Source of the DNA: Salinisphaera orenii subsp. halophila YIM 95161
GTDB taxonomy: Bacteria > Pseudomonadota > Gammaproteobacteria > Nevskiales > Salinisphaeraceae
Direction: 5' to 3'
DNA: 54,786 nt
Assembly (NCBI RefSeq): GCF_003732545.1
Contig: NZ_AYKF01000070.1
Span: forward strand, 1-54,786
Positions 42,091-51,203 of this stretch are shown here, in pieces. The position numbers were made by a program, and so were the translations under genes. The notes below the pieces were generated by a model. That model searched no databases. It was not told the origin of the DNA and worked only from the letters and a program-made list of their open reading frames with translations. The number at the start of each line of letters is the position of its first letter. Position 1 is the first letter of the stretch.

Positions 42091-43935
42091 ATGCGGCGTG
42101 CGGTGCGTGTCGCACTCGGGCTGTGCGCACTCGTCTGCGCTGCGGTCGCTCAGGCCGCGCCGGCGCCGGATTTCGCGGCCCTGGCGGCGACCCCGCGCTG
42201 GCAGGCGCTGATGCACGTCAACCCGGGCGCCACCCTGCGCGGCGTCGGCACCAGCTATGTCGACGACGACGATTTTTTTCTCGCCGCCGACGGCAAGGCC
42301 GACCCGGCGGCCGAACTGTGGGCCACATGGCAGGCGCTCGCGCCGGCAGGCAGCCCGGCGCGCTGTCGCTTTCCGGCGCGCTATCGTTTTCTGGCCGAAA
42401 AACTCGGCTGGCAAGAGCCCGAGCCGCTGGCGCACTGCGAGGATTATCACGCCTGGCGCGCGCAGATGCCCATCGGCCGGCTGGTGCTGGTCTTTCCCGC
42501 CGCCTATCTGAACAGCCCGTCGTCGATGTTCGGCCATACGCTGCTGCGCCTGGACGCCAGCGCCGAGCCGGACGCCGTCTGGCTGTCGCGGGCGATCAAC
42601 TTCGGCGCCCAGGCCGGCGGGGCGGACAACTCGCTGTTCTATATCTGGCAGGGCCTGGCCGGCGGCTATCCGGGCCAGTTCTCGGTGACCTCGTATGTCG
42701 AGAAGATCCGCGACTACGCCTTCGTCGAAAACCGCGACATGTGGGAGTACACGCTCAATCTCGATGCTGATGAGATCGACTGGGTCGTGCGCCATCTCTG
42801 GGAGCTGCGCGGGATCAATTTCGATTACTACTTCTTCGACGAGAACTGTTCGTTCCGTCTGCTCGAACTGATCAAGGTGGGCCGCCCGACGGCGCCGCTG
42901 ATGACGGAACTGCGCTTTGCCGAGCTGCCGGTGAATACCGTGCGCGCGCTGTACGGCGCGGATCTGGTGGCGCAGCGCCGTTACCGACCGTCGAAGGCCC
43001 GCGAGCTGGAAGCGCTCGCCGCGCGTCTGGACAGTGACGAACGCGCGCTGGCGGCAGCCCTGCGCGAGGACACGTCGCTGGCCGCGGCGCCGCGATTCAA
43101 GGCCTATCCGCCGCCGCGGCGGCATCTTATCGCGCAGGTGGCCTACCAGGCGCTGCGGCTGCGCAACCGGGAAGGCGCGCGCGATCCCGATGTCGCCCGC
43201 AAGAGTCTGGCGCTGCTGCGCGTGGTGCAGCGCAATCCCGCGCCGCCCGATGCGCCGGCGGCGCCGTCGGCCCCGCCGGAAAGCGGGCACGGCACCCAGA
43301 TGGCGAATATCGGCGTCGGCCGTCAGGACGGCCGTGATTTTCTGTCGTTCGGCTATCGGCTGACCTACCATGATCTGTTCGACCCGATGACCGGCTTTCT
43401 GCCGGGGGCGGCGATCGAAGGGCTGGACGTACAGCTGCGTATCGACGAGGCCGACGGCCTCGCGCTCGAGCGTCTCGATCTGGTCAATATCCGGTCGCTG
43501 GCGCCGCGCAGCGATTTCGTCAAGCCGATCTCCTGGTTCGTGCACGCGGGCCTGGAACAAGCGCCGGTGGCGCATGAACGGCGCGCGCTCGGGGGCTTTG
43601 TCCAGGGCGGGCCGGGGGCGAGCTGGCGGGTCGGCGATCTGTTTCCGTACGTGTTCGCGGTCGCGCGCCTGGAGAGCGTGAGCGGCGAGGAGCCGGGCGC
43701 GGCACTCGGCGCTGGCGCCGAGGCCGGCGTCGCCTTTCAGGCGGAATCCGTACAATGGGGTCTACACGCGCGATGGCTGGAATACACCGCGCATTTCTCG
43801 CGCCTGCGGACCGGGATCACCGCCAATCTGCCGCTATCGTCCGAGAATGCGCTGCGCGGTGAATGCAGCCACGAGACCTGGCAGCGCGATGCCGTCACCG
43901 GTTGCAGCGTGTCGTTCCGGCATTTCTTCGATTAG
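42091..43935 (+). CDS. DUF4105 (Lnb N-terminal-like) envelope protein, copy 1
   Basis: 614 residues. Signal peptide (VALGLCALVCAAVAQA), then the DUF4105 domain with NSPSSMFGHTLLRLD (His149) and FFDENCSFRLLELI (Cys253), spaced as in the Cys-His hydrolase/acyltransferase-like fold of that domain. The C-terminal ~220 residues are strand-rich and aromatic, suggestive of an outer-membrane barrel. DUF4105 is the periplasmic part of Bacteroides Lnb, a lipoprotein N-acyltransferase; whether this relative does that is unknown. ATG 42091 leads into the signal peptide; the stop is 8 bp from the next start. Paralogous to the next gene. Confidence 0.85.
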   Translation: MRRAVRVALGLCALVCAAVAQAAPAPDFAALAATPRWQALMHVNPGATLRGVGTSYVDDDDFFLAADGKADPAAELWATWQALAPAGSPARCRFPARYRFLAEKLGWQEPEPLAHCEDYHAWRAQMPIGRLVLVFPAAYLNSPSSMFGHTLLRLDASAEPDAVWLSRAINFGAQAGGADNSLFYIWQGLAGGYPGQFSVTSYVEKIRDYAFVENRDMWEYTLNLDADEIDWVVRHLWELRGINFDYYFFDENCSFRLLELIKVGRPTAPLMTELRFAELPVNTVRALYGADLVAQRRYRPSKARELEALAARLDSDERALAAALREDTSLAAAPRFKAYPPPRRHLIAQVAYQALRLRNREGARDPDVARKSLALLRVVQRNPAPPDAPAAPSAPPESGHGTQMANIGVGRQDGRDFLSFGYRLTYHDLFDPMTGFLPGAAIEGLDVQLRIDEADGLALERLDLVNIRSLAPRSDFVKPISWFVHAGLEQAPVAHERRALGGFVQGGPGASWRVGDLFPYVFAVARLESVSGEEPGAALGAGAEAGVAFQAESVQWGLHARWLEYTAHFSRLRTGITANLPLSSENALRGECSHETWQRDAVTGCSVSFRHFFD

Positions 43936-43943
43936 GTCGTTTG

Positions 43944-45896
43944 ATGGTGAGACGGGCAGGTGTGGCGGCTGTATCGGTGCTCGGCACGGCTCTGCTGTGC
44001 GGGCTGGCGTGTGGTTCGACGGCGGACGCTGCCGAAGCGTCCGCGTTGGACGTGGCGACGCTGCAGGCGCGCGCCGCCGAGCGGGATCTGGCCGCCAGCC
44101 CGCAGTGGCGCGCGCTCGGACACTACGAAAAGAACTGGCTGGGCGCGGGCGTGCACAGCACGGTGGCCAGCGAGAGCTTCTTTCTGGCGGCCGACGGGCG
44201 CCGCGATCCGGCGGCCGAGCTCGATGCCACGCTTGCCGCGTTGGTGGCGAATCGCCGCATCGAAGGCCGGGACAAGCCGGCGGCCTGTGTGTTCGTCGCC
44301 CGGCGCAAGTTTCTCGAACGCCGGCTGGGACTGGCGCCGCAGACGCTCGGCGGCGCGGACTGCTACGAATACCGGCAATGGCGGGCCGCGCTCAGCCCGA
44401 AGCGCATCAGCCTGATCTTTCCGACCGCCTTTCCCAACAGCCCGTCGTCGATGTTCGGACACACGCTGCTGCGCATCGATTCGTCGCGCGCCGCGCGTCG
44501 CACCGAACTGCTGGCCTATGCGGTGAATTTCGCCGCGGCCGCGGGCGACGATGCGCAGGGGCTGGGTTTCGCCTGGAACGGGCTCACCGGCGGTTATCCG
44601 GGCGTGTTCGGCCTGTTCCCCTACTACGAGAAGGTCAAGCAGTACGCCTGGATCGAGCACCGCGACGTGTGGTCGTACCCGCTACAGCTCGGCGACGACG
44701 AGCGTGACCGGCTGGTCGACCATCTCTGGGAGATGGACGGCGTGCGCTTCGACTACTACTTTCTCACCAAGAACTGCTCCTACCAGCTGCTGAGTCTGCT
44801 GGAGGTCGCGCGGCCGTCGCTGGATCTGACCGAGGAGTTCGACTGGTATGCGATCCCGGCGGATACCATCCGCGCGCTGGCCGATGTGCCGGAACTGATG
44901 GCCGCACCCGACTACCGGCCGTCGCTGGAAACCACGATCCGCTGGGAGGCGGGCCAGCTCAATCCGCCCGATCGCGAGCTGGCGCTCGACGTGGCCGCCG
45001 CCCGCGTGCCCCTCGAGGGCGAACCGCTGTCCGAGCTCGCGCCCGAGGTGCGTGCCGGGGTGCTGGAGGTCGCCCACGACTATCTCTACTACCGGCTGCA
45101 GAGCGACGCCGAGGCCGCCGAGGCCGACAGCGATCATGCGGAGGCCATTCTGCTGGCGCGCAGCCAGATTCGACAGCCGTCGCCGTTCACGCCCGTGCCG
45201 GCGCCGCGGACGCCGCCGGACCGCGGCCACGAGTCGCTGCGGATGGCCGCCGCTGCGGTCTACGAGGGCGAGGATCTGTCGTTCGGGCTACGCATCCGGC
45301 CCGCCTACCACGATCTGCTGGACGACCCCGGCGGCTACACCGCCGGGGCCGAGATCAACTTCCTCGATCTCGGGCTGCGCGCGGACCCGGCCGACAGCGA
45401 GCTGCGCATCGACGATCTGCAGATCCTCAACATCATCTCGCTGTCGCCGCGCGACGATCTGTTCAAGCCGGTCTCCTTCCAGATCGACACCGGCCTGCGG
45501 CGGCGGCCGTCGTCGGTGGTCTTCGATGATGTGCCCAACAATCTCGGCTACTACCTGCAGGGCGGGCCCGGCCTGGCCTGGGGCGGCGACGACCTGCTGG
45601 GCTATGTGTTCGGCCTGGCCTCCGTCGATGCCAACAGCGCGCTGTCGCCCGGCTATGCGCTCGGCGCCGGCGGCAGTGCCGGCGTGCTCGCCCGCCAGGC
45701 GCCGGGTTATCAGCTTAAGCTGGAGGTCGGCGCGCTCGAATACGTCGCCGGCGACGACGGCCATTATCGGTGGGCACGCGGGATTCAGCAGATGCCGTTG
45801 GTCGGCGATCTGGCCCTGCGCGCCGAGCTGGGCTGGGAGGGTACGGCGGTCGATGCCGGTCTGCGCGGCGTGCTCGGTCTTCAGGCCTATTTCTGA
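43944..45896 (+). CDS. DUF4105 (Lnb N-terminal-like) envelope protein, copy 2
   Basis: 650 residues and clearly related to the preceding protein: NSPSSMFGHTLLRID (His173), LTGGYPGVFGLFPYYEKVKQY and FLTKNCSYQLLSLLEV (Cys278) align with it throughout. A signal peptide (VSVLGTALLCGLACG) includes a possible lipobox-like LACG, so it may be a lipoprotein. The strand-rich C-terminus ends GLQAYF, the terminal Phe of many outer-membrane barrels. It starts 8 bp after copy 1; ampD follows 4 bp after its stop. Copies have diverged in the C-terminal half, suggesting an old duplication. Confidence 0.85.
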   Translation: MVRRAGVAAVSVLGTALLCGLACGSTADAAEASALDVATLQARAAERDLAASPQWRALGHYEKNWLGAGVHSTVASESFFLAADGRRDPAAELDATLAALVANRRIEGRDKPAACVFVARRKFLERRLGLAPQTLGGADCYEYRQWRAALSPKRISLIFPTAFPNSPSSMFGHTLLRIDSSRAARRTELLAYAVNFAAAAGDDAQGLGFAWNGLTGGYPGVFGLFPYYEKVKQYAWIEHRDVWSYPLQLGDDERDRLVDHLWEMDGVRFDYYFLTKNCSYQLLSLLEVARPSLDLTEEFDWYAIPADTIRALADVPELMAAPDYRPSLETTIRWEAGQLNPPDRELALDVAAARVPLEGEPLSELAPEVRAGVLEVAHDYLYYRLQSDAEAAEADSDHAEAILLARSQIRQPSPFTPVPAPRTPPDRGHESLRMAAAAVYEGEDLSFGLRIRPAYHDLLDDPGGYTAGAEINFLDLGLRADPADSELRIDDLQILNIISLSPRDDLFKPVSFQIDTGLRRRPSSVVFDDVPNNLGYYLQGGPGLAWGGDDLLGYVFGLASVDANSALSPGYALGAGGSAGVLARQAPGYQLKLEVGALEYVAGDDGHYRWARGIQQMPLVGDLALRAELGWEGTAVDAGLRGVLGLQAYF

Positions 45897-45900
45897 CGTC

Positions 45901-46467
45901 GTGGTCGCGCCGCTGCACATCGAAGCCGGCTGGCTGACGGGCGTGCGCCGTCTGCCTTCGCCGAACTGGGACGCCCGGCCGGCCGGCACGGCGGTGGACA
46001 CGCTGGTGGTGCACGGGATCACGCTGCCGCCCGGATGCTTCGGTCACGGTCAGGTCGATGCGCTGTTCAGCAATCGCCTCGTCCCGGCGGCGCATCCGTT
46101 CTACCGGCGTATCGCCGATCTGCGGGTCTCCGCGCATGCGCTGATCGAGCGTACCGGCCGCATCACGCAGTACGTGGCCTTCGACGCGCGTGCCTGGCAC
46201 GCCGGGCGATCGCGCTTCGACGGCCGGGATGCGGTCAACGACTTCGGCGTCGGGGTGGAGCTGGAAGGTACCGACGACTGTCCCTACAGCCCGGCGCAGT
46301 ACCGCGCGCTCGGCGCCGTCGCCGGCTCGCTGCTGCGGGCCTATCCGGAGCTCACGTCGGCGCGTATCGTCGGCCACAGCGACATCGCGCCGGGCCGCAA
46401 GACCGACCCGGGCCCGGCCTTCGACTGGGCGCTCTTCCGTCGCCTGCTGGAGTCGTCATGCATCTGA
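45901..46467 (+). CDS. ampD: AmpD, 1,6-anhydro-N-acetylmuramyl-L-alanine amidase
   Basis: 188 residues from GTG 45901. Zinc ligands fit His38 (LVVHGITLPPG), His159 (VGHSDIAPG) and Asp169 (KTDPGPAFDW), with catalytic Glu120 (GVGVELEGTDD). AmpD recycles anhydro-muropeptides in the cytosol and so also tunes AmpR-controlled beta-lactamase in species that have it. The ampE ATG lies inside its last ten bases (ATGCATCTGA), so the pair is translationally coupled. It follows the DUF4105 tandem closely. Confidence 0.95.
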   Translation: MVAPLHIEAGWLTGVRRLPSPNWDARPAGTAVDTLVVHGITLPPGCFGHGQVDALFSNRLVPAAHPFYRRIADLRVSAHALIERTGRITQYVAFDARAWHAGRSRFDGRDAVNDFGVGVELEGTDDCPYSPAQYRALGAVAGSLLRAYPELTSARIVGHSDIAPGRKTDPGPAFDWALFRRLLESSCI

Positions 46468-47354
46468 TCGTCATCGTCGTGGCGTTGTTCGTCGAACGGG
46501 CGCTGGGCCAGCTCAGGCGCTGGCGCGATGTCGACGGCTTCGCACGCTACGTGGCGCTGATCGAGCGCAGCCGCGCCGGCGCGCGCTGGCTGTCGCATCC
46601 GAGCGGTGTGCTGGTGATCGCGCCGCCGGTGCTCGCGGTCGCGCTGTTGCAGTGGGCGATCGACCACTATCTCTGGCTCGGGGTGGATCTGATCTTCGGC
46701 GTGGTCGTGCTGGTGCTGACCTTCGGCCCGCGCGATTTGTGGGAGGACGTCTACGCTCTGGCGCATGCCCGCAGCGAGGCCGATCACGACCGCGCCGCGG
46801 CCTGCGCCGCAGCCCTGTGCCGGTCGCATAGCGGCCGCCCGCCGGCGGACCGCGACGGGCAGACCATCGTTGGCGCGGTGCTGGTGCAGGGCCACGAGCG
46901 CGTGCTGGCGGTGCTGCTGTGGTTCTTCGTGGCCGGCCCCGCCGGGGCGGTGTTCTATCGCAGCGTGCGGGAGCTGCCCGTGCTGGCCGCCCGCGGCACC
47001 GGTTCGCGGGCGCTGCGGCGCACCGCCACCTACATGCACGGGCTGGCGGCGTGGATACCCGCACGCCTGACTGCGCTGCTCTACGCGCTGGTCGGCCGGA
47101 CTGGTCAGGCGCTGGCGGCCTGGCCCTCGGCGCGGGCGATCACCCATGCCAGCGGGGCGGCGAGCTGGCGGCTGCTGGCGGCCGTGGGCCGGGGCGCGCT
47201 CGGCCTGGGGCGCGGCGCCGATGCGCGCACGCGGCGGCGTACGGATGAAGAGCTCAACGACACGCTGCTCGAGGCGCTCGGCCTGGTGTCGCGGGCGTTG
47301 CTGGTCGCCCTCGCGGGACTCGCATTGCTCACCATTTTCGGCGTGCTGCGCTAG
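46458..47354 (+). CDS. ampE: AmpE, inner-membrane partner of AmpD
   Basis: 298 residues. Family features: the opening VIVVALFVERALGQLRRWRD, a GPRDLWEDVYAL segment, GQTIVGAVLVQGHERVLAVLLWFFVAGPAGAVFYRSV and a late hydrophobic helix (LLVALAGLALLTIFGVL). AmpE is a poorly understood membrane protein encoded with AmpD. The start overlaps the end of ampD by ten bases. The stretch around residues 215-260 is Gly/Arg-rich. Terminal gene of the run from 42091. Confidence 0.92.
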   Translation: MHLIVIVVALFVERALGQLRRWRDVDGFARYVALIERSRAGARWLSHPSGVLVIAPPVLAVALLQWAIDHYLWLGVDLIFGVVVLVLTFGPRDLWEDVYALAHARSEADHDRAAACAAALCRSHSGRPPADRDGQTIVGAVLVQGHERVLAVLLWFFVAGPAGAVFYRSVRELPVLAARGTGSRALRRTATYMHGLAAWIPARLTALLYALVGRTGQALAAWPSARAITHASGAASWRLLAAVGRGALGLGRGADARTRRRTDEELNDTLLEALGLVSRALLVALAGLALLTIFGVLR

Positions 47355-47390
47355 GATGGCGCGCTTTCGCTGGTTTACCGTCGATCGAGG

Positions 47391-48206
47391 ATGCACGCTT
47401 TGAGCGATTACAGGGGTTATCTCGAGACCGCCGTCGAGGCCGCCCGGGCCGCCGAGACGGTCATCCGTCATTATTACCAGGGCACGTTCGACGTCGAGCG
47501 CAAGGCCGATGCGAGCCCGGTGACCGTCGCCGACATCGAGTCCGAGCGCGCGATCAAGGACGTGCTTTCGCGGGCCTATCCGGAGCACGGCTTCTACGGC
47601 GAGGAGCTGGGACACGAAAGCGCGGACGCCGAGTACGTCTGGCTGATCGATCCGGTCGACGGCACCAAGAGCTTCGTGCGCGGCTATCCGTTCTTCTCCA
47701 CCCAGATCGCGCTGCGCCACCGCGGCGAGCTCGTGGTGGGCGTGTCCAACGCGCCGATGTTCAACGGCGGCGAGCTGGCCTGCGCGGCCCGCGGTCACGG
47801 GGCGACCCTCAACGGCGAGCCGATCCGCGTGTCCACGACCGATGCGCTGGCCGAGACCAGTCTCTCGCTGGGCAATATCGCCGCGCTCGGCGCATCGCCG
47901 GCCTGGCCGGACATCGGCGCGCTGGTCGGCCGGGTGCACCGCATCCGCGGCTACGGCGACTTCTATCACTATCATCTGCTGGCCTCGGGGCGCATCGACG
48001 CGATCCTGGAATCCGACCTCAACATCCTCGATATCGCCGCCCTCACCGTGATCCTGCGCGAGGCCGGGGGCGACATCAGCGCGCTCGGCGGCGGGGCTAT
48101 CGATCTCGACACGCGCAGTGTGTTCGCCACCAACGGCCGCCTGCGCGAGGCGATCGCGCCGTTCGTTTCCGCCTGGGACGAGGCCCGCGACGCGCCGACG
48201 GGCTAG
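47391..48206 (+). CDS. inositol monophosphatase family enzyme, HisN-like
   Basis: 271 residues. Metal and catalytic motifs: Glu in GFYGEELGHES, WLIDPVDGTKSFVRGYPFF (DPVDGT) and LNILDIAALTVILREAGGD (late Asp). The RGYGDFYHYHLLASGRIDAI segment resembles histidinol-phosphate phosphatase HisN more than CysQ, but inositol-phosphate or 3'-phosphoadenosine activity cannot be excluded. GAGG lies nine bases before a TTG at 47400 and directly against the ATG at 47391, so either could be the start. It is separated from ampE by 36 bp. Confidence 0.85.
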   Translation: MHALSDYRGYLETAVEAARAAETVIRHYYQGTFDVERKADASPVTVADIESERAIKDVLSRAYPEHGFYGEELGHESADAEYVWLIDPVDGTKSFVRGYPFFSTQIALRHRGELVVGVSNAPMFNGGELACAARGHGATLNGEPIRVSTTDALAETSLSLGNIAALGASPAWPDIGALVGRVHRIRGYGDFYHYHLLASGRIDAILESDLNILDIAALTVILREAGGDISALGGGAIDLDTRSVFATNGRLREAIAPFVSAWDEARDAPTG

Positions 48207-48435
48207 CGGTCGGCGCGGCGGGCCCGAGCGAACCGGTCGGTCGGCGGGTCACGGCTCGGCTGGCGCCGTTTCGATAACGCGCCCGCGCTCAGGCCGTCAC
48301 CGCCGGCCGGTGGCCGCAGTTCGGTCATCGCCCTGATTCAGCCGTGCGTCTAAGCGCGGGGCCTGCCGGCGCCCCACCCGAGCGCGCTTCGCGAACTGCG
48401 CGCCAACCGCGATACCGGGCCGGACGTTGCCGGTC

Positions 48436-49107
48436 CTAGAACGGTCGTGTCTCGCCGCGCAGACTGATGATCGGCCAGCCCGCCGCGCGCGCGGCCTCCG
48501 CTAGCCGCTCGTCCGGGTCGACCGCGATCGCGGTGTCCGCCCAGCGCAGTAGGGGCAGGTCGTTATGTGAATCCGAATAGAAGGTGACGTGCTCGAAGGG
48601 CTGCGGCTGGGCGGCGGTCCAGGCCTGGGCGCGCACGATCTTGCCGTCCTGGAACGACGGCGTGCCGGCGATCTCGCCGCTGTAGAGGCCGTCCACCACC
48701 TCGGGCTCGGTCGCGATCAGCGTGTCGATGTCGAGCAGTGCCGCGATGGGCTCGGTGATAAACCGGTTGGTCGCGGTGATTATGGCGAGCGCGTCACCGC
48801 GGTCGCGGTGATGCGCGATCAGCGCATGCGCGTGGCGGGCCACGATCGGCGCGATGCGCGTGCGGACATAGCGTGCCCGCAGGTCGTGCATGCGCGGCAG
48901 GGGTTGTTCGCGCAGCGGCGCGAGCACGAAACGCTGATAGGCATGGATATCGAGGTTTCCCGCCTGGTACTGGGCGTGAAAGCGCTCGTTCTCGCGGGCA
49001 TAGGTCTCGCCGTCGACCACGCCCTCGTCGACCAGGAAGCGTCCCCAGAGATAATCGCTGTCACCGGCCAGCAGCGTATGATCAAGATCGAATAGCGTTA
49101 GGTTCAA
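48436..49107 (-). CDS. HAD-IB family phosphatase
   Basis: 223 residues. LFDLDHTLLAGDSDYLWG at the N-terminus (Asp7, Asp9), LAIITATNRFITEPIA and FYSDSHNDLPLL give motifs I, II and IV. Similar genes lie next to rppH in pseudomonads and relatives. Substrate unknown; a phosphoserine-like or lipid phosphate activity is possible. It diverges from rppH across 67 bp. The ATG at 49107 is close to AAGAT/CTTAT sequence with no strong ribosome site. Confidence 0.87.
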   Translation of the reverse strand: MNLTLFDLDHTLLAGDSDYLWGRFLVDEGVVDGETYARENERFHAQYQAGNLDIHAYQRFVLAPLREQPLPRMHDLRARYVRTRIAPIVARHAHALIAHHRDRGDALAIITATNRFITEPIAALLDIDTLIATEPEVVDGLYSGEIAGTPSFQDGKIVRAQAWTAAQPQPFEHVTFYSDSHNDLPLLRWADTAIAVDPDERLAEAARAAGWPIISLRGETRPF

Positions 49108-49174
49108 GATAAGGCAGCCTTTTTCGTTTGCGACCGATTTGTGAAAGAATCGAATCCGTAGTTATACCGAGGGC

Positions 49175-49657
49175 GTGATCGTGATTGATGCGCAGGGTTT
49201 CAGAGCCAACGTCGGCATCATCCTAAGCAATCCCAGAGGCGAGGTCTTCTGGGCCAAGCGAATCGGTCAGCAATCCTGGCAGTTCCCCCAGGGCGGAATC
49301 CGTGAAGGCGAGGACGCGCGGGACGCGTTGTTCCGTGAGCTCGAAGAGGAGGTCGGCCTGCGCCCAGAGCACGTGCGCATGATCGGCGCCACGCGGCGCT
49401 GGCTGCGTTATCGTCTGCCCAAGCGCTACGTGCGCCGAAACCGGCGGCCGCTGTGCATCGGCCAGAAACAGAAGTGGTTCATGCTCGAACTGATCGCGCC
49501 GGAGTCCTGCGTGCGCTTCGACGCCACCGAAAAGCCGGAGTTCGACGGCTGGCGCTGGGTCGACTACTGGCATCCGGTCGACGAGGTCGTCTTCTTCAAG
49601 CGTCAGGTCTATCGGCTCGCGCTGGACGAGCTCTCCGACTGTCTCAAGACGCAGTAG
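49175..49657 (+). CDS. rppH: RNA pyrophosphohydrolase RppH
   Basis: 160 residues. N-terminal [16 protein letters not shown] and [19 protein letters not shown] are typical RppH; the Nudix box (residues 40-62) reads [20 protein letters not shown] plus VGL with all consensus positions. C-terminal [20 protein letters not shown] completes the match. It removes pyrophosphate from mRNA 5' ends, starting decay. Start is GTG 49175 or GTG 49181. ptsP, which often follows, is absent; bfd comes next. Confidence 0.95.
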   Translation: MIVIDAQGFRANVGIILSNPRGEVFWAKRIGQQSWQFPQGGIREGEDARDALFRELEEEVGLRPEHVRMIGATRRWLRYRLPKRYVRRNRRPLCIGQKQKWFMLELIAPESCVRFDATEKPEFDGWRWVDYWHPVDEVVFFKRQVYRLALDELSDCLKTQ

Positions 49658-49763
49658 CGCGGGCCCCGACCGCCCCTGACCCGCGGGATCGCGCGGCGAT
49701 CCCGTGCGCGACAGACGGGCTCACGCGCAACGTCAGCGCATGGCGAGTGTCATCGAATTGTGG

Positions 49764-49792
49764 TTGACACTCATTCTCATTCGCGTTTTACT
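49764..49792 (+). promoter_or_regulatory. promoter of bfd with overlapping Fur-like site
   Basis: TTGACA (49764-49769), 17-base spacer and TTTACT (49787-49792), with the spacer reading CTCATTCTCATTCGCG. The reverse complement (AATGAGAATGAGTGTCA) resembles a Fur box core, as expected for bfd, which is expressed under iron limitation. Fur binding is inferred from similarity. Confidence 0.65.
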
Positions 49793-49811
49793 GCGCGTCG
49801 GAGGTCATGCC

Positions 49812-50039
49812 ATGTACGTTTGTGTCTGCAACGCCGTTACCGACTGTCAGATTCGCGAAGCCTACTGCGCCGGTGCGTGCAGCATGCGCGAGTTGCGCAA
49901 GCGGCTGGGCGTTGCCGGCTGCTGCGGGCGTTGTGCGCCCTGCGCTCGCGACGTGCTGACCGAATGCCGCCAGCGCCAGCAGCGTGCCACGCCGCTGCTG
50001 GCGGCAGCCGCAGAGTCGCCGCTGACCGCCGTCGGCTGA
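49812..50039 (+). CDS. bfd: bacterioferritin-associated ferredoxin
   Basis: 75 residues. The [2Fe-2S] ligands are Cys4 and Cys6 (MYVCVCNAV) with Cys38 and Cys41 (CCGRCAPCA), matching Bfd. Bfd reduces iron in bacterioferritin so that it can be released. bfr lies 141 bp downstream. ATG 49812 is the only start giving the family's first motif at residue 1. An iron-responsive promoter is upstream. The C-terminal tail (about 20 residues) is extra. Confidence 0.95.
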   Translation: MYVCVCNAVTDCQIREAYCAGACSMRELRKRLGVAGCCGRCAPCARDVLTECRQRQQRATPLLAAAAESPLTAVG

Positions 50040-50180
50040 GCGTCGCCCCGGCGCTTGCTTCAGGCGCCTCTGATTCCCGTTTGCATTCCGCCGGCTCGAT
50101 GCGGCGCCGTGTTTGTCTGGCGCCGGCGTCTGGGCTAGCCTTGGACGTCAATCCCGTTCCACAGACACGGAATCAGAGCC

Positions 50181-50681
50181 ATGAAAGGCGACGCCAAGGT
50201 CATCGAATATCTCCAGAAGTCGCTCAAGCTGGAGCTTACCGCGATCAATCAGTACTTCCTGCATGCGCGGATGTACGACGACATGGGCTATTTCCAGCTC
50301 GGCAAGAAGGAATACCAGGAATCGATCGAGGAGATGCAGCACGCCGATCGGTTCATCAAGCGCATCCTGTTCCTCGGCGGACTGCCCAACCTGCAGGATC
50401 TGGGCAAGCTGCGTGTGGGCGAGAATCCCAAGGAGATGCTCGAGTGCGATCTGGCCGCGGAGTACGAGGGCCATGCGTACTACAAGGAGGCGATCGGCTA
50501 CTGTGAAGAGGTCAACGACTACGTGACCCGCGAGCTGTTCGCCGAGATCCTGGCCGACGAGGAAGAGCACATCGATTTCATCGAGACCCAGCTCGGCCTG
50601 ATCAAGACCATGGGCGAGCCGAATTTCCTGCAGTCGCAGACCGGTCCGGACATCAACCAGACGCCGGACGCCGGCGAATAG
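50181..50681 (+). CDS. bfr: bacterioferritin
   Basis: 166 residues. Four-helix ferritin with ferroxidase ligands Glu18 ([12 protein letters not shown]), Glu51 and His54 (EEMQHAD), Glu94 (AEYEGHAY region), Glu127 and His130 (ADEEEHIDF), plus heme-binding Met52. The oligomeric shell stores iron as Fe(III) mineral. It follows bfd by 141 bp, so the two can be cotranscribed or separately expressed. A strong terminator follows the stop. The C-terminus ([16 protein letters not shown]) is extended and acidic. Confidence 0.95.
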   Translation: MKGDAKVIEYLQKSLKLELTAINQYFLHARMYDDMGYFQLGKKEYQESIEEMQHADRFIKRILFLGGLPNLQDLGKLRVGENPKEMLECDLAAEYEGHAYYKEAIGYCEEVNDYVTRELFAEILADEEEHIDFIETQLGLIKTMGEPNFLQSQTGPDINQTPDAGE

Positions 50682-50709
50682 TTCCGGCCGCCGCTGCCGT
50701 CGTACTAAC

Positions 50710-50745
50710 AGCCCGCCGGCGCCGTGGTGCGCCGGCGGGCTTTTT
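50710..50745 (+). terminator. rho-independent terminator after bfr
   Basis: A 13-bp perfect stem (AGCCCGCCGGCGC / GCGCCGGCGGGCT, loop CGTGGT) runs into TTTTT. It lies 28 bases after the bfr stop and, being nearly symmetric, may also serve hemJ from the other side. Confidence 0.93.
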
Positions 50746-50777
50746 CATGTGCGCGGCTTTTTAGTGCGCAACGATCG

Positions 50778-51203
50778 TCAGAACGGCTTGACCACGGCCA
50801 GCACGACGATCAGCACGAGAAACACGCTCGGGATCTCGTTCATCAGCCGGAAATAGCCGGCACTGCCGCTGCTGCGCTGTTCGCGGAACTTCTTGACCTG
50901 CACCTGGCACCAGCCGTGGTAGCCGATCAGGCCCAGAACGAGGGCGAGCTTGGCGTGCATCCAGCCGTTCGCGGCCATCCATTCGCCGCCGTAGGCGGCG
51001 AGCAGCCACAGGCCGAGCCCGATGGTTGCGGCGGCGCCGATCGACATCAGCACGCTCAGGCGTTTCTCCATGGTGCAGAAACGGGTGTGGCCGAGTTCGT
51101 CGTGGGTGTCGGCGTGATAGACGAACAGGCGCGGCAGATAGAACAGACCGGCGAACCACGTCACCATGGCGATGACGTGAAAGGCCTTGACCCACAACAG
51201 CAT
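50778..51203 (-). CDS. hemJ: protoporphyrinogen IX oxidase, HemJ family
   Basis: 141 residues, four membrane helices. The family opening LLWVKAFHVIAMVTWFAGLFYLPRLFVYH carries conserved His9; WMHAKLALVLGLIGYHGWC contains His83 and Lys85. HemJ oxidises protoporphyrinogen IX, the penultimate step of heme synthesis, in the inner membrane, where HemG or HemY is lacking. A CLC gene lies upstream on the same strand and argC-erpA is close by, a common neighbourhood. bfr converges on it. Confidence 0.93.
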   Translation of the reverse strand: MLLWVKAFHVIAMVTWFAGLFYLPRLFVYHADTHDELGHTRFCTMEKRLSVLMSIGAAATIGLGLWLLAAYGGEWMAANGWMHAKLALVLGLIGYHGWCQVQVKKFREQRSSGSAGYFRLMNEIPSVFLVLIVVLAVVKPF

